Source: Chromobacterium haemolyticum (GTDB lineage Bacteria > Pseudomonadota > Gammaproteobacteria > Burkholderiales > Chromobacteriaceae). From it: a stretch of 64,000 nt of DNA. Shown here piece by piece: positions 28,170-36,926 of the stretch. Made by a program: the position numbers and the translations under genes. The stretch is taken from NCBI RefSeq assembly GCF_002081825.1, contig NZ_MUKU01000021.1, positions 1 to 64,000 on the forward strand. Direction: 5' to 3'. The notes under the pieces are model-generated. The model saw nothing but the letters and a program-made list of their open reading frames with translations. It did no database searches and was not told the origin of the DNA. Numbering within the stretch: the stretch's first letter is position 1; every line of letters begins with the position of its first letter.

Positions 28170-29493
28170 GCCCATGTCCGCCGCCCTCGCCGCCCCGCAG
28201 TCCTCGCTCTGGCGCGACCGGCGCTTTCTCTGGCTCTCCGCCGCCTGGTTCTGCGCCATCCTGGGCCAGCAGACCGCGCTGATCGCCCTGCCCTGGCTGG
28301 TGCTGCAGCTGGGCGGCGACGGCCTCGCCCTCGGCCTGGTCGTCACCGCGATGGAGCTGCCGCGCGCGGTGTTCATCATCGTCGGCGGCGCAGTGGCGGA
28401 CCGGTACTCGCCGCGGCGGGTGTTTCAGTGCTCGCTGCTGTGCTGCGCGGCGCTGCTGGCCCTGCTCGGCTACGCCGCCTACCGCGGCGGCCTGCCGCTG
28501 GCCTGGCTCTACCCCTTCGCCGCGGCGATGGGCGTGGTTGCCGCCTTCACCGGGCCGTCCGCCGCCGCGCTGCTGCCCAACACCGTGCCGGAAGAAAAGC
28601 TGCAACAGGCCAACTCCGTGTTCATGGCGGTCAACCAGCTCACCTTGCTGACCGGCCCCATGCTGGCCGGCGCGCTGATAGCCCTGCCCGGCGTCCGCGC
28701 CGGCGGCGGCCTGGGACTCGCCTTCCTGCTGGGCGCCGCCTGCTTCCTGAGCGCCGGCCTGATGCTCAGCCGGCTGCGGCCCCGCGCCGCCGCCGCGCAA
28801 GTGCAATCGGCGCAATCCGCCGCCGGCATCCTGCGCGCCATCCGCCGCGGCGCCGCCTGGACCTGGGGCGACGCCACCCTGCGCGCGCTGTTCTTCTACT
28901 GGGCGGTGATCGCCTTCCTGACCGCCGGCCCCATCCAGATCGGCCTGCCGCTGCTGGTCAAAACCGCGATGGGCCTGGACGCCGGCCATTTCGGCACCCT
29001 GCTGTCCGCGCAAGGCGCGGGCAGCCTGCTGGGCATGGCCTTGCTCAGCCTGCTGCCGCTCAAGGCCCTGGGCCGGCTGGGATGGATGGTATTCTGCGCG
29101 GACGCCCTGATGGGAGCGCTGATCATCGGCCTGGGCCTGTCCCCCGCGTTTGCCGCCAGTTGCGCGATGATGTTCCTGATCGGCCTCTTCGGCGGCCTGG
29201 TGCAAGTCCGGCTGATGGCCTGGATCCAGGCCCGCATCCCGGCGGAAATGCGCGGCCGGGTCATGAGTTTTTTGATGTTCATGATGGCGGCGGTCACGCC
29301 CTTGTCCACCACGCTGGCCGGCGTGAGCCTGGCGTCCGCGCCGGTGCGCGCCTTGTTCGCCGGCGCCGGCCTGCTGCTGATCGGCGTCGCCGTGCTGGCG
29401 CTGTGCAGCCCCCGGCTGCGCGCCATCGGCGCGCCCGGCGGCTCAGGCCCGGCGAAGCTCCACCCCAACCCTTCCCTGCAAACAGGAGACTGA
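28162..29493 (+). CDS. MFS exporter (EntS-like) of the NRPS locus
   Basis: 443 residues from the ATG at 28162, 8 bases inside the 3' end of NRPS3, so translationally coupled. About 12 hydrophobic segments are visible. Typical MFS features: the loop ADRYSPRR after TM2, and a second-half segment IPAEMRGRVMSF. The layout and the motif with PSAAALLPNTVPEEKLQQAN fit the MFS_3 group that includes the enterobactin exporter EntS. The likely job is inner-membrane export of the finished peptide, which may also give self-protection. The C-terminal ~20 residues are hydrophilic. Substrate assignment rests only on context. Confidence 0.88.
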   Translation: MSKPMSAALAAPQSSLWRDRRFLWLSAAWFCAILGQQTALIALPWLVLQLGGDGLALGLVVTAMELPRAVFIIVGGAVADRYSPRRVFQCSLLCCAALLALLGYAAYRGGLPLAWLYPFAAAMGVVAAFTGPSAAALLPNTVPEEKLQQANSVFMAVNQLTLLTGPMLAGALIALPGVRAGGGLGLAFLLGAACFLSAGLMLSRLRPRAAAAQVQSAQSAAGILRAIRRGAAWTWGDATLRALFFYWAVIAFLTAGPIQIGLPLLVKTAMGLDAGHFGTLLSAQGAGSLLGMALLSLLPLKALGRLGWMVFCADALMGALIIGLGLSPAFAASCAMMFLIGLFGGLVQVRLMAWIQARIPAEMRGRVMSFLMFMMAAVTPLSTTLAGVSLASAPVRALFAGAGLLLIGVAVLALCSPRLRAIGAPGGSGPAKLHPNPSLQTGD

Positions 29494-29497
29494 ATCG

Positions 29498-30277
29498 ATG
29501 CACCCCTCACCCTGGCTCCAGCGCCAGTCCGCCAGCCAGCCGCCGCGGCTGCGCCTGTATTGCTTTCCCTACGCCGGCGGCCACGCCGGCGCCTATGCCG
29601 GCTGGCAAAGCCGCCTGCCTCCTGAAGTGGAAGTCTGCGCCGCGCAACTGCCCGGCCGCGCCGCCCGTTTCCGCGAAGCCGGCTTCAAGGCGCTGCCGCC
29701 GCTGGTGGACGCGCTGGCGCGGGAGCTCCCGCTGGACGACGCCCCACCCTTCGTCTTCTTCGGCCACAGCATGGGCGGGCTGATCGCCTTCGAATTGACG
29801 CGGCTACTGCGCGCCCAAGGCCGGCCCCTGCCGCAGCGGCTGATCGTGTCCGGCTGCGACGCGCCGCAACACCGCCAGCCGCCGCGCATGCTGCACCGGA
29901 TGGACGACGACGGCTTCATCGACGCGCTGCGCGACTACAACGGCACGCCCGCGGAGATCCTGGCCCACCGGGAAATGATGGACCTGCTGCTGCCCACCCT
30001 GCGCACCGATTTCGAACTGGTGGAAACCTATCGCTACCAGCCGGCCCCGCCGCTCTCCCTGCCCATCACCGTGCTGGCCGGGCGCAACGACCGTCAACGC
30101 CTGCCGGAACAAACCGAAGGTTGGCAACGGGAAACCGCCGCACCCGCGCGCGTCCACTGGTTCGACGGCGACCACTTCTTCATCGCCAGCGCCCGGGACG
30201 CCGTGCTCGCCCGCCTTAACAGCGAACTCGCCGAGACGCTGTCCAGCCCTGCCGCCGCCATGCCGGACCTTGCCTAA
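29498..30277 (+). CDS. Type II thioesterase of NRPS locus
   Basis: 259 residues; the ATG at 29498 has AGGAGA upstream, 4 bases after the MFS stop. An alpha/beta hydrolase with YCFPYAGG near the N-terminus, nucleophile Ser in GHSMGG, a catalytic Asp candidate in AGRNDRQ and the catalytic His in GDHFFI. This is the standard TEII family (SrfAD, GrsT), which clears mis-primed or stalled carrier domains by hydrolysis in the cytoplasm. The last gene of the NRPS3-MFS-TEII unit; the next 550 bases contain repeats rather than genes, so it marks the right boundary of the locus. Confidence 0.94.
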   Translation: MHPSPWLQRQSASQPPRLRLYCFPYAGGHAGAYAGWQSRLPPEVEVCAAQLPGRAARFREAGFKALPPLVDALARELPLDDAPPFVFFGHSMGGLIAFELTRLLRAQGRPLPQRLIVSGCDAPQHRQPPRMLHRMDDDGFIDALRDYNGTPAEILAHREMMDLLLPTLRTDFELVETYRYQPAPPLSLPITVLAGRNDRQRLPEQTEGWQRETAAPARVHWFDGDHFFIASARDAVLARLNSELAETLSSPAAAMPDLA

Positions 30278-30280
30278 GAC

Positions 30281-30386
30281 CCGCTAATAAAACCCCTGAT
30301 CCTGCGTTGCGCCTCCTTGCCGTACTACTTGTACTGCCTGCGTCGGCGCGCCTTGGCTCAGGTTCTCTGCGAGGTTTTGTTAGCGG
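30281..30386. repeat. MITE-like element 1 (106 bp, terminal inverted repeats)
   Basis: Ends are CCGCTAATAAAACC (30281-30294) and GGTTTTGTTAGCGG (30373-30386), which match as inverted repeats at 13 of 14 positions. No coding potential. Begins 3 bases after the TEII stop codon. Only one copy is visible in this window. Confidence 0.7.
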
Positions 30387-30388
30387 CT

Positions 30389-30486
30389 CTAAGAACCTGC
30401 TTACGATCTGCTGCGCGTTGTGGAGCGTTACACGATGTGTTTGCCTTGTCTCGCTCTTGCGCGCGAGATCGTAAACAGACTCTAAG
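30389..30486. repeat. MITE-like element 2, copy A (98 bp)
   Basis: Ends CTAAGAACCTGCTTACGATCT and the inverse of the right end (TTTACGATCT shared) match at about 17 of 21 positions. It shares the stretches CTGCTGCGCGT and GCCTTGTCTCGC with the repeat at 38714-38872. It is a shorter relative of the elements after chuV and smc. Confidence 0.65.
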
Positions 30487-30833
30487 CCGCAGCCGCCCGA
30501 CGAAACGCCGGGCGCAAGCGCGCCCGGCCTCGCTGCGCCGCCATAGCGGACGCCCGCCCCTTGCCTCCCCGCTGCAAGCACGTGATAATCCGGCCGTGCT
30601 GTGCATCAGCACCGGGCTTGGCAGCTCGAATCAGTAAGGCGGACAGCCGCCGCACGCGGCATTTTTACGTCCGTTACACACCACAGGGTAAGTCTTACGC
30701 TAAGGCTGGCCGTGGTGGGGGCGTGCTTGCACGCGCCGGGTCCTTACTGCCGGTCTGCCAACCCTGCCACGCGCCTGTCTCCACGCTTGGCAGCGAAGGG
30801 GGCAGGTTTAATGCTCAGTAAGGAGTCATCGTC
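30487..30833 (+). other. GC-rich structured leader upstream of the 107-aa gene
   Basis: About 350 bases with no convincing gene. It contains several hairpins, including GCCGGGCGC/GCGCCCGGC near 30507-30527 and GCGTGC-TT-GCACGC at 30721-30734, and many G-rich and C-rich blocks able to pair. The two overlapping + strand ORFs across it lack ribosome sites and have shadow-like composition. It ends with AAGGAG at the start of the next gene. Looks like a conserved untranslated leader or a remnant of an integrated element; not identified. Confidence 0.4.
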
Positions 30834-31157
30834 ATGACTAGCCCCGTTCATCTCCATCACACCCCATCACTCTCCACCCTGCTGTTCCAACTGAAAAACT
30901 TGCGCCAGCAGGATGCCACGCTCCACCCAATCGACCCACTATTACGGCAGCTCGACGAGTACTGCGAACAATTCGAACACAACGCCCGGCTGATCAGCCT
31001 GGAACTCGACCAGACCAGCACCGCCCTAAGCGCGCTGACGGCCATGCTGGAGCAATCCAAGCTCGACATGCTGGAATGCGAGCAGGTGTATTGCTTGCTG
31101 GAACCCTTCGCCCGCCGTTTGCGACAGACCACAGTGCAGATACAGGAACTGGCTTAA
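30834..31157 (+). CDS. Small protein of unknown function (possibly DUF1484-like)
   Basis: 107 residues; the ATG at 30834 has AAGGAG 8 bases upstream. No signal peptide or membrane segment. The sequence is helical throughout (LSTLLFQLKNLRQQ, LRQLDEYCEQFEHNARLISL, LEPFARRLRQTTVQIQELA), so probably a small all-alpha or coiled-coil protein. The length and composition remind me of DUF1484, a family of ~110-residue proteins known from Ralstonia and relatives, but this is recall, not a search. A perfect 10-bp stem hairpin follows at 31171-31194. Its position between repeats and tRNA genes hints at a former mobile or satellite element. Function unknown. Confidence 0.7.
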   Translation: MTSPVHLHHTPSLSTLLFQLKNLRQQDATLHPIDPLLRQLDEYCEQFEHNARLISLELDQTSTALSALTAMLEQSKLDMLECEQVYCLLEPFARRLRQTTVQIQELA

Positions 31158-31170
31158 GCCTTATAAACGC

Positions 31171-31194
31171 CCAAAGCCCCAGTAGGGGCTTTGG
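31171..31194 (+). terminator. Hairpin after the 107-aa gene
   Basis: CCAAAGCCCC (31171-31180), loop AGTA, GGGGCTTTGG (31185-31194): a perfect 10-bp stem. No T-run follows on + (TGGGAAGG), so termination efficiency is uncertain. Confidence 0.5.
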
Positions 31195-31279
31195 TGGGAA
31201 GGCTGGGATTAGCATGTTGGCATGAAGCAACATCCTGAATCCGCCCGCTCGCGGCCATGTGAAATTTTTTCAAAAGTGC

Positions 31280-31308
31280 TTGACGCTCAAAAGCCGGATC
31301 TATATTAT
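31280..31308 (+). promoter_or_regulatory. Sigma70-type promoter of the tRNA operon
   Basis: TTGACG (31280-31285), 17-bp spacer, TATTAT (31303-31308), about 38 bases before the first tRNA. Near-consensus boxes and spacing, preceded by an A/T-rich stretch (AAATTTTTTCAAAA) like an UP element. Confidence 0.75.
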
Positions 31309-31345
31309 TCCGCTTCTCGCAAGACACAACGTCTCGCGAAACAGC

Positions 31346-31422
31346 GCACCCGTAGCTCAGTTGGATAGAGTATCTGGCTACGAACCAGAGGGTCGGGCGT
31401 TCGAATCGCTCCGGGTGCGCCA
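31346..31422 (+). tRNA. tRNA-Arg (ACG), copy 1
   Basis: 77 bases with encoded CCA. Acceptor arms GCACCCG and CGGGTGC, anticodon loop CTACGAA giving anticodon ACG, T loop TTCGAAT. Cloverleaf pairing is intact. First of four tRNAs. Confidence 0.95.
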
Positions 31423-31429
31423 CACTAGT

Positions 31430-31504
31430 GTCCCTATAGTTTAGCGGTTAGAACACCGCCCTTTCACGGCGGTAGCCGGGGTTCGATTCCCCGTGGGGAC
31501 GCCA
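31430..31504 (+). tRNA. tRNA-Glu (UUC), copy 1
   Basis: 75 bases with encoded CCA. Anticodon stem CCGCC/GGCGG with loop CTTTCAC gives anticodon TTC. T arm CGGGGTTCGATTCCCCG, acceptor GTCCCTA with TGGGGAC. Confidence 0.95.
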
Positions 31505-31507
31505 CTA

Positions 31508-31584
31508 GCACCCGTAGCTCAGTTGGATAGAGTATCTGGCTACGAACCAGAGGGTCGGGCGTTCGAATCGCTCCGGGTGCGCCA
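31508..31584 (+). tRNA. tRNA-Arg (ACG), copy 2
   Basis: Identical to the Arg tRNA at 31346-31422. It starts 3 bases after the first tRNA-Glu, so the Arg-Glu unit is a tandem duplication. Confidence 0.95.
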
Positions 31585-31592
31585 CAATTTAA

Positions 31593-31667
31593 GTCCCTAT
31601 AGTTTAGCGGTTAGAACACCGCCCTTTCACGGCGGTAGCCGGGGTTCGATTCCCCGTGGGGACGCCA
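31593..31667 (+). tRNA. tRNA-Glu (UUC), copy 2
   Basis: Identical to the Glu tRNA at 31430-31504. Last gene of the tRNA operon, 14 bases before the terminator stem. Confidence 0.95.
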
Positions 31668-31681
31668 GCTTTCTCAAGAAG

Positions 31682-31709
31682 CCCGTCATGGCAACATGAC
31701 GGGTTTTTT
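31682..31709 (+). terminator. Intrinsic terminator of the tRNA operon
   Basis: CCCGTCATG, loop GCAA, CATGACGGG followed by T6. Perfect 9-bp stem. Confidence 0.92.
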
Positions 31710-31745
31710 GTTGTTTCCGCCAGGCGGCCATCCGGCCGCCCCGGC

Positions 31746-32432
31746 TTACCCCTCCGCCCAGGCCAGCGTCGCCCTATACCCCTCCGGCGCCTCCAGCGCC
31801 CAGGCCCTTGTCGCCGGCCAACGTTCGGGCGCGGCAATCCGCAACGGCAGTTCCTTATCCGTCAGTTCCAAGGCCTCGAACGCGGACAGGTGCTGGGCAA
31901 TGCCCACGCCCCAGGCTTTCAGCACCGCCTCCTTGATGGTCCACAACTGGAAAAAAGCCGCCACATCCCGCCCGTGTCCGCATAGTTCCAACTCCCCCGG
32001 CAGCAAGGTCTGCTCCGCCAGCGCCGGCACGTCGCGCATGGGCTGCACCGTTTCGATGTCCACCCCCACTTGCCCGCCGCGCGCGATGGCGATCAGCGCG
32101 TAAGCGCCGGAATGGGACACATTGAAGACAGGCGCTCCGGGCCAAGCCAAGACTGGCTTGCCGTGTGCTCCCAGCTCAAACATCAGCGCGTCCGGCGCCA
32201 GGCCGGTTTCTTGCGCCAACAGCCGCCGCAAGGCCAGCCGGGTCAGGGCGAACTGCAACTGATTGATGGCGCGCAGATAGCGCAGGCAGCGCTTGCGCTC
32301 GTCCTGACTCAAACCCGCCAGTAGCGCCTCGTCCACCGGCCAATCCACATCCAGCCTCACGCGGTACAAGCTCAAGGCCTGCGGCGCGCCCGCCGGGCAA
32401 GGCAAGGGCTTGATCAAAGCGTTCAGTTCCAT
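31746..32432 (-). CDS. Sfp-type 4'-phosphopantetheinyl transferase
   Basis: 228 residues; the ATG at 32432 has a GAGAGG ribosome site. Transfers phosphopantetheine from CoA to Ser of carrier domains. Family landmarks: a basic N-terminal half (LSQDERKRCLRYL), NVSHSG, the Mg/CoA-binding GVDIE, and FFQLWTIKEAVLKAWG. Length is typical of the Sfp group, which serves secondary metabolism, rather than AcpS (~120 residues). It lies 1.5 kb from the NRPS locus and is the best candidate in the window for activating its carrier domains, although it could also serve siderophore synthetases elsewhere. Divergent from the heme operon, sharing the 32433-32583 intergenic region. Confidence 0.93.
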   Translation of the reverse strand: MELNALIKPLPCPAGAPQALSLYRVRLDVDWPVDEALLAGLSQDERKRCLRYLRAINQLQFALTRLALRRLLAQETGLAPDALMFELGAHGKPVLAWPGAPVFNVSHSGAYALIAIARGGQVGVDIETVQPMRDVPALAEQTLLPGELELCGHGRDVAAFFQLWTIKEAVLKAWGVGIAQHLSAFEALELTDKELPLRIAAPERWPATRAWALEAPEGYRATLAWAEG

Positions 32433-32556
32433 CCGCCTCTCCGCGCAAAACCGCCATTATCCCCGGCCTGCGCCGGCTCGGCCACGCCGTTTTGTGACCC
32501 CCGCGCCACAGCCCCGCCCTTTTCGTTCGCCTGAAGGCCTTTTCCAGGTTGAATTC

Positions 32557-32575
32557 GATAATGAGAATCGTTACC
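32557..32575 (+). promoter_or_regulatory. Fur box upstream of hemP/chuP
   Basis: GATAATGAGAATCGTTACC matches the 19-bp Fur consensus GATAATGATAATCATTATC at 16 positions. It lies 8 bases before the chuP start codon, so the transcript leader must be short, and could also affect the divergent PPTase gene. Confidence 0.85.
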
Positions 32576-32583
32576 ATTTGGCC

Positions 32584-32769
32584 ATGGATAAATTCATGCA
32601 CGCCCACACCGCCTCCAAGTCCGGCTCCGGAACCGGCGCTGCCAGCCTGTCCCCGGTGCTGCGCAGCTGCGAGCTGTTCGCCAAAGGCAAGGAAATCCTG
32701 ATCGAACATCAGGGCGAGATGTACCGCTTGCAGTTGACCCGCAACGGCAAGCTCATCCTGATCAAATAG
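32584..32769 (+). CDS. chuP: Hemin uptake protein HemP / ChuP
   Basis: 61 residues from the ATG at 32584; an ATG 12 bases downstream is an alternative, and longer in-frame extensions would run through the Fur box. The C-terminal half carries the HemP family pattern: LFAKGKEILIEHQGEMYRL then TRNGKLILIK. HemP proteins are small basic regulators that help express heme receptors. In C. violaceum the equivalent ChuP is described as linking heme and siderophore uptake (recalled knowledge). First gene of the Fur-boxed heme operon, 82 bases before the receptor. Confidence 0.9.
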   Translation: MDKFMHAHTASKSGSGTGAASLSPVLRSCELFAKGKEILIEHQGEMYRLQLTRNGKLILIK

Positions 32770-32851
32770 GTCCTAGACCACTACACACCGCAAGCCAGCC
32801 AAAATCAGCCAGCCAGCGGAAGCACCCAACCTTAGGAAGTTTGGAGTTTCC

Positions 32852-35041
<2,190 letters not shown>

Positions 35042-35047
35042 CCGCGA

Positions 35048-35077
35048 GCGCCCGCCCCTTGGCGGGCGCCCGTTTTT
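35048..35077 (+). terminator. Intrinsic terminator or attenuator between chuR and chuS
   Basis: GCGCCCGCC (35048-35056), loop CCTT, GGCGGGCGC (35061-35069), then CCG and T5. It would reduce but perhaps not abolish read-through into chuSTUV. Confidence 0.75.
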
Positions 35078-35101
35078 GATCGTCCCAAGGAGAATCCAAA
35101 C

Positions 35102-36145
35102 ATGACCGACTTCAGCCAGCTGTGGGATCGTTACCAAATCCTGAAAGCCAGCCAGCCGAAACTGCGCGCGCGCGACGCCGCCGACGCGCTGGGCGTCAGC
35201 GAAGCCGAACTGGTGGCCGCCGATCCGGCCAGCCAGGCCTTGCAGCCGCATTGGAACGACATCCTGAGCCAGATCTCCCGCCTGGGCCCGGTGATGGCGC
35301 TAACGCGCAATCACGCCTGCGTGCATGAAACCACCGGCGATTACCGCAATGTGCAAATCGACGGCAAGATCGGCCTGGCCATCAACCCGGTCATCGACCT
35401 GCGCATCTTCCTATTCCATTGGCAGCACGCCTTCGCCGTCACCACGGCCGGCGCGCGCGGCGAGCAGCGCAGCCTGCAGTTCTTCGACCGTTTCGGCGAA
35501 GCGGTGCACAAGATCTATCTGACCGCCAATAGCGACGCGGCCGCCTACCAACGCCTGGTGGAAACCTTCGCCGCGCCCAAGACCGCGCTGAGCATAGACC
35601 CGCTGGAAGCCGAAGCGGCGGAGCTGGACGACGAGGTCATCGACAAGGCCGGCTTCCAGCAGGAATGGCAGAGCCTGCAGGACGTACACGCCTTCCATCC
35701 CTTCCTGCGCCGCTGGGGCGTGTCCCGCCAGCAAGGCTTCCGCCTGGCGCCGGAAGGCCAGGCCTGGCGCGTGCTGCCGGAAGCGGTGGAGCAATTGCTG
35801 CGCCGCGCCGCCCATATCGAAGCCCCCATCATGGTGTTCGCCGGCAACCGCGGCATGATCCAAATCCACACCGGGCCGGTGCGCAATGTGCAGATCGTCG
35901 GCAACTGGCTCAATGTGCTGGACCCTCACTTCAACCTGCATCTGCGCACCGATCTGATCGCCGAAGCCTGGGTCACCCGCAAACCGGGCGACCACGGCGT
36001 GGTGACCTCGCTGGAACTGTTCGACGACCAGGGCCTGTCGCTGGCCACTTTCTTTGGCGAGCGCAAGCCGGGCCAGGCGGAACGCGTGGAATGGATCAAA
36101 CTGCTGGGCGAGCTGCCGGCACTGGAGCGCGCCGATGTCGCCTAA
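35102..36145 (+). CDS. chuS: HemS/HmuS-family cytoplasmic heme-utilisation protein
   Basis: 347 residues with AAGGAG before the ATG. Duplicated HemS fold: the two halves each carry a similar block (YRNVQIDGKIGLAINPVID and VRNVQIVGNWLNVLDPHF). His-rich points such as TRNHACVHE are candidate heme-contact residues. HemS-family proteins bind incoming heme in the cytoplasm, passing it on or degrading it, depending on the species. Its stop overlaps the chuT start by 11 bases, indicating translational coupling. Located directly after the receptor in the Fur-regulated operon. Confidence 0.92.
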   Translation: MTDFSQLWDRYQILKASQPKLRARDAADALGVSEAELVAADPASQALQPHWNDILSQISRLGPVMALTRNHACVHETTGDYRNVQIDGKIGLAINPVIDLRIFLFHWQHAFAVTTAGARGEQRSLQFFDRFGEAVHKIYLTANSDAAAYQRLVETFAAPKTALSIDPLEAEAAELDDEVIDKAGFQQEWQSLQDVHAFHPFLRRWGVSRQQGFRLAPEGQAWRVLPEAVEQLLRRAAHIEAPIMVFAGNRGMIQIHTGPVRNVQIVGNWLNVLDPHFNLHLRTDLIAEAWVTRKPGDHGVVTSLELFDDQGLSLATFFGERKPGQAERVEWIKLLGELPALERADVA

Positions 36146-36926
36146 ATTCGCCTTCGCCGCCCTGCTGGGCCTGGCCGCCGCGCTGCCCGCCTGGGCCAGC
36201 CAACGTATAGTGGTGATGACGCCGGACATCGCCGACATCGTGGTGGCGCTGGACGCCGGCAAGGAAGTCGTCGGCCGCGACCGTTCCAGCAAGTCGCCGG
36301 CTTTGGCTCAGGCGCAAGTGGTGGGCTTCTCCCGCGCGCTGAACGCCGAAACCATCGCCCGGCTCAAGCCCACCCTGGTGCTGGGCAGCGCCGAGGCGCA
36401 ACCGCCGACGGTGTGGACCCAGCTGCGGCAATTGCAGGTGCGCGCCGAGGAAGTGACGCGCCGCGAGGACGGCGCGGATTTCGCCGACGCGATCCGCAAA
36501 GTGGGGCAACTCCTGGGCCGCGACGCCCACGCCCAGCAACTGGCCAGCCGCTGGCAGCGCGAGATGACGCCGCGCCCGGCGCGCGGCGTGCGCTACCTGG
36601 TCAGCTACGACGGCCAGTTGGTGGCCGGCCGCGACACCGCCGCCGACACCCTGATCCGCGCCGCCGGCGGCGTCAACGTCGCCAGCCAGTTGTCCGGCTT
36701 CAAGCCGATGGCGCGCGACGCCTGGCAGAGCCTGCAGCCTGACGTGATCATTCTGGGCAGCCACACCGGCACGGTGCACGGCGGCAAGGAGGTCTTCTCC
36801 AAACGGCCGGAAATCGCCTCCACGCCGGCCGGAAAACAAGGCCGCATCTACCTGCTGCCGGCCAAGGACGCGATGATGGTGGGCCTGAACAGCCCGGCGG
36901 TGGTCGATCAGATGGTGAAGATGTGA
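36135..36926 (+). CDS. chuT: Periplasmic heme-binding protein of heme ABC transporter (HmuT type)
   Basis: 263 residues from the ATG at 36135, chosen because a signal peptide follows at once (FAFAALLGLAAALPAWA). The mature protein starts SQRIVVMTPDIADIVVALD. Cluster of class III binding-protein features: EVVGRDRSS, IARLKPTLVLGSAEAQPP, and a long central helix region. Delivers heme from the receptor to the ChuUV permease. The stop TGA is inside the next gene's GTG start overlap. Confidence 0.92.
   Translation: MSPKFAFAALLGLAAALPAWASQRIVVMTPDIADIVVALDAGKEVVGRDRSSKSPALAQAQVVGFSRALNAETIARLKPTLVLGSAEAQPPTVWTQLRQLQVRAEEVTRREDGADFADAIRKVGQLLGRDAHAQQLASRWQREMTPRPARGVRYLVSYDGQLVAGRDTAADTLIRAAGGVNVASQLSGFKPMARDAWQSLQPDVIILGSHTGTVHGGKEVFSKRPEIASTPAGKQGRIYLLPAKDAMMVGLNSPAVVDQMVKM

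Noticed and set aside
1-30277. Catecholate or hydroxamate siderophore cluster
   Set aside because: No DHB-activating, isochorismate, ornithine-hydroxylase or Cy domains and no Fur box seen in the visible part; the EntS-like exporter alone is not enough.
30561-30837. Two overlapping + strand ORFs in the structured leader
   Set aside because: No ribosome sites and they overlap in different frames across hairpin-rich sequence; likely non-coding.
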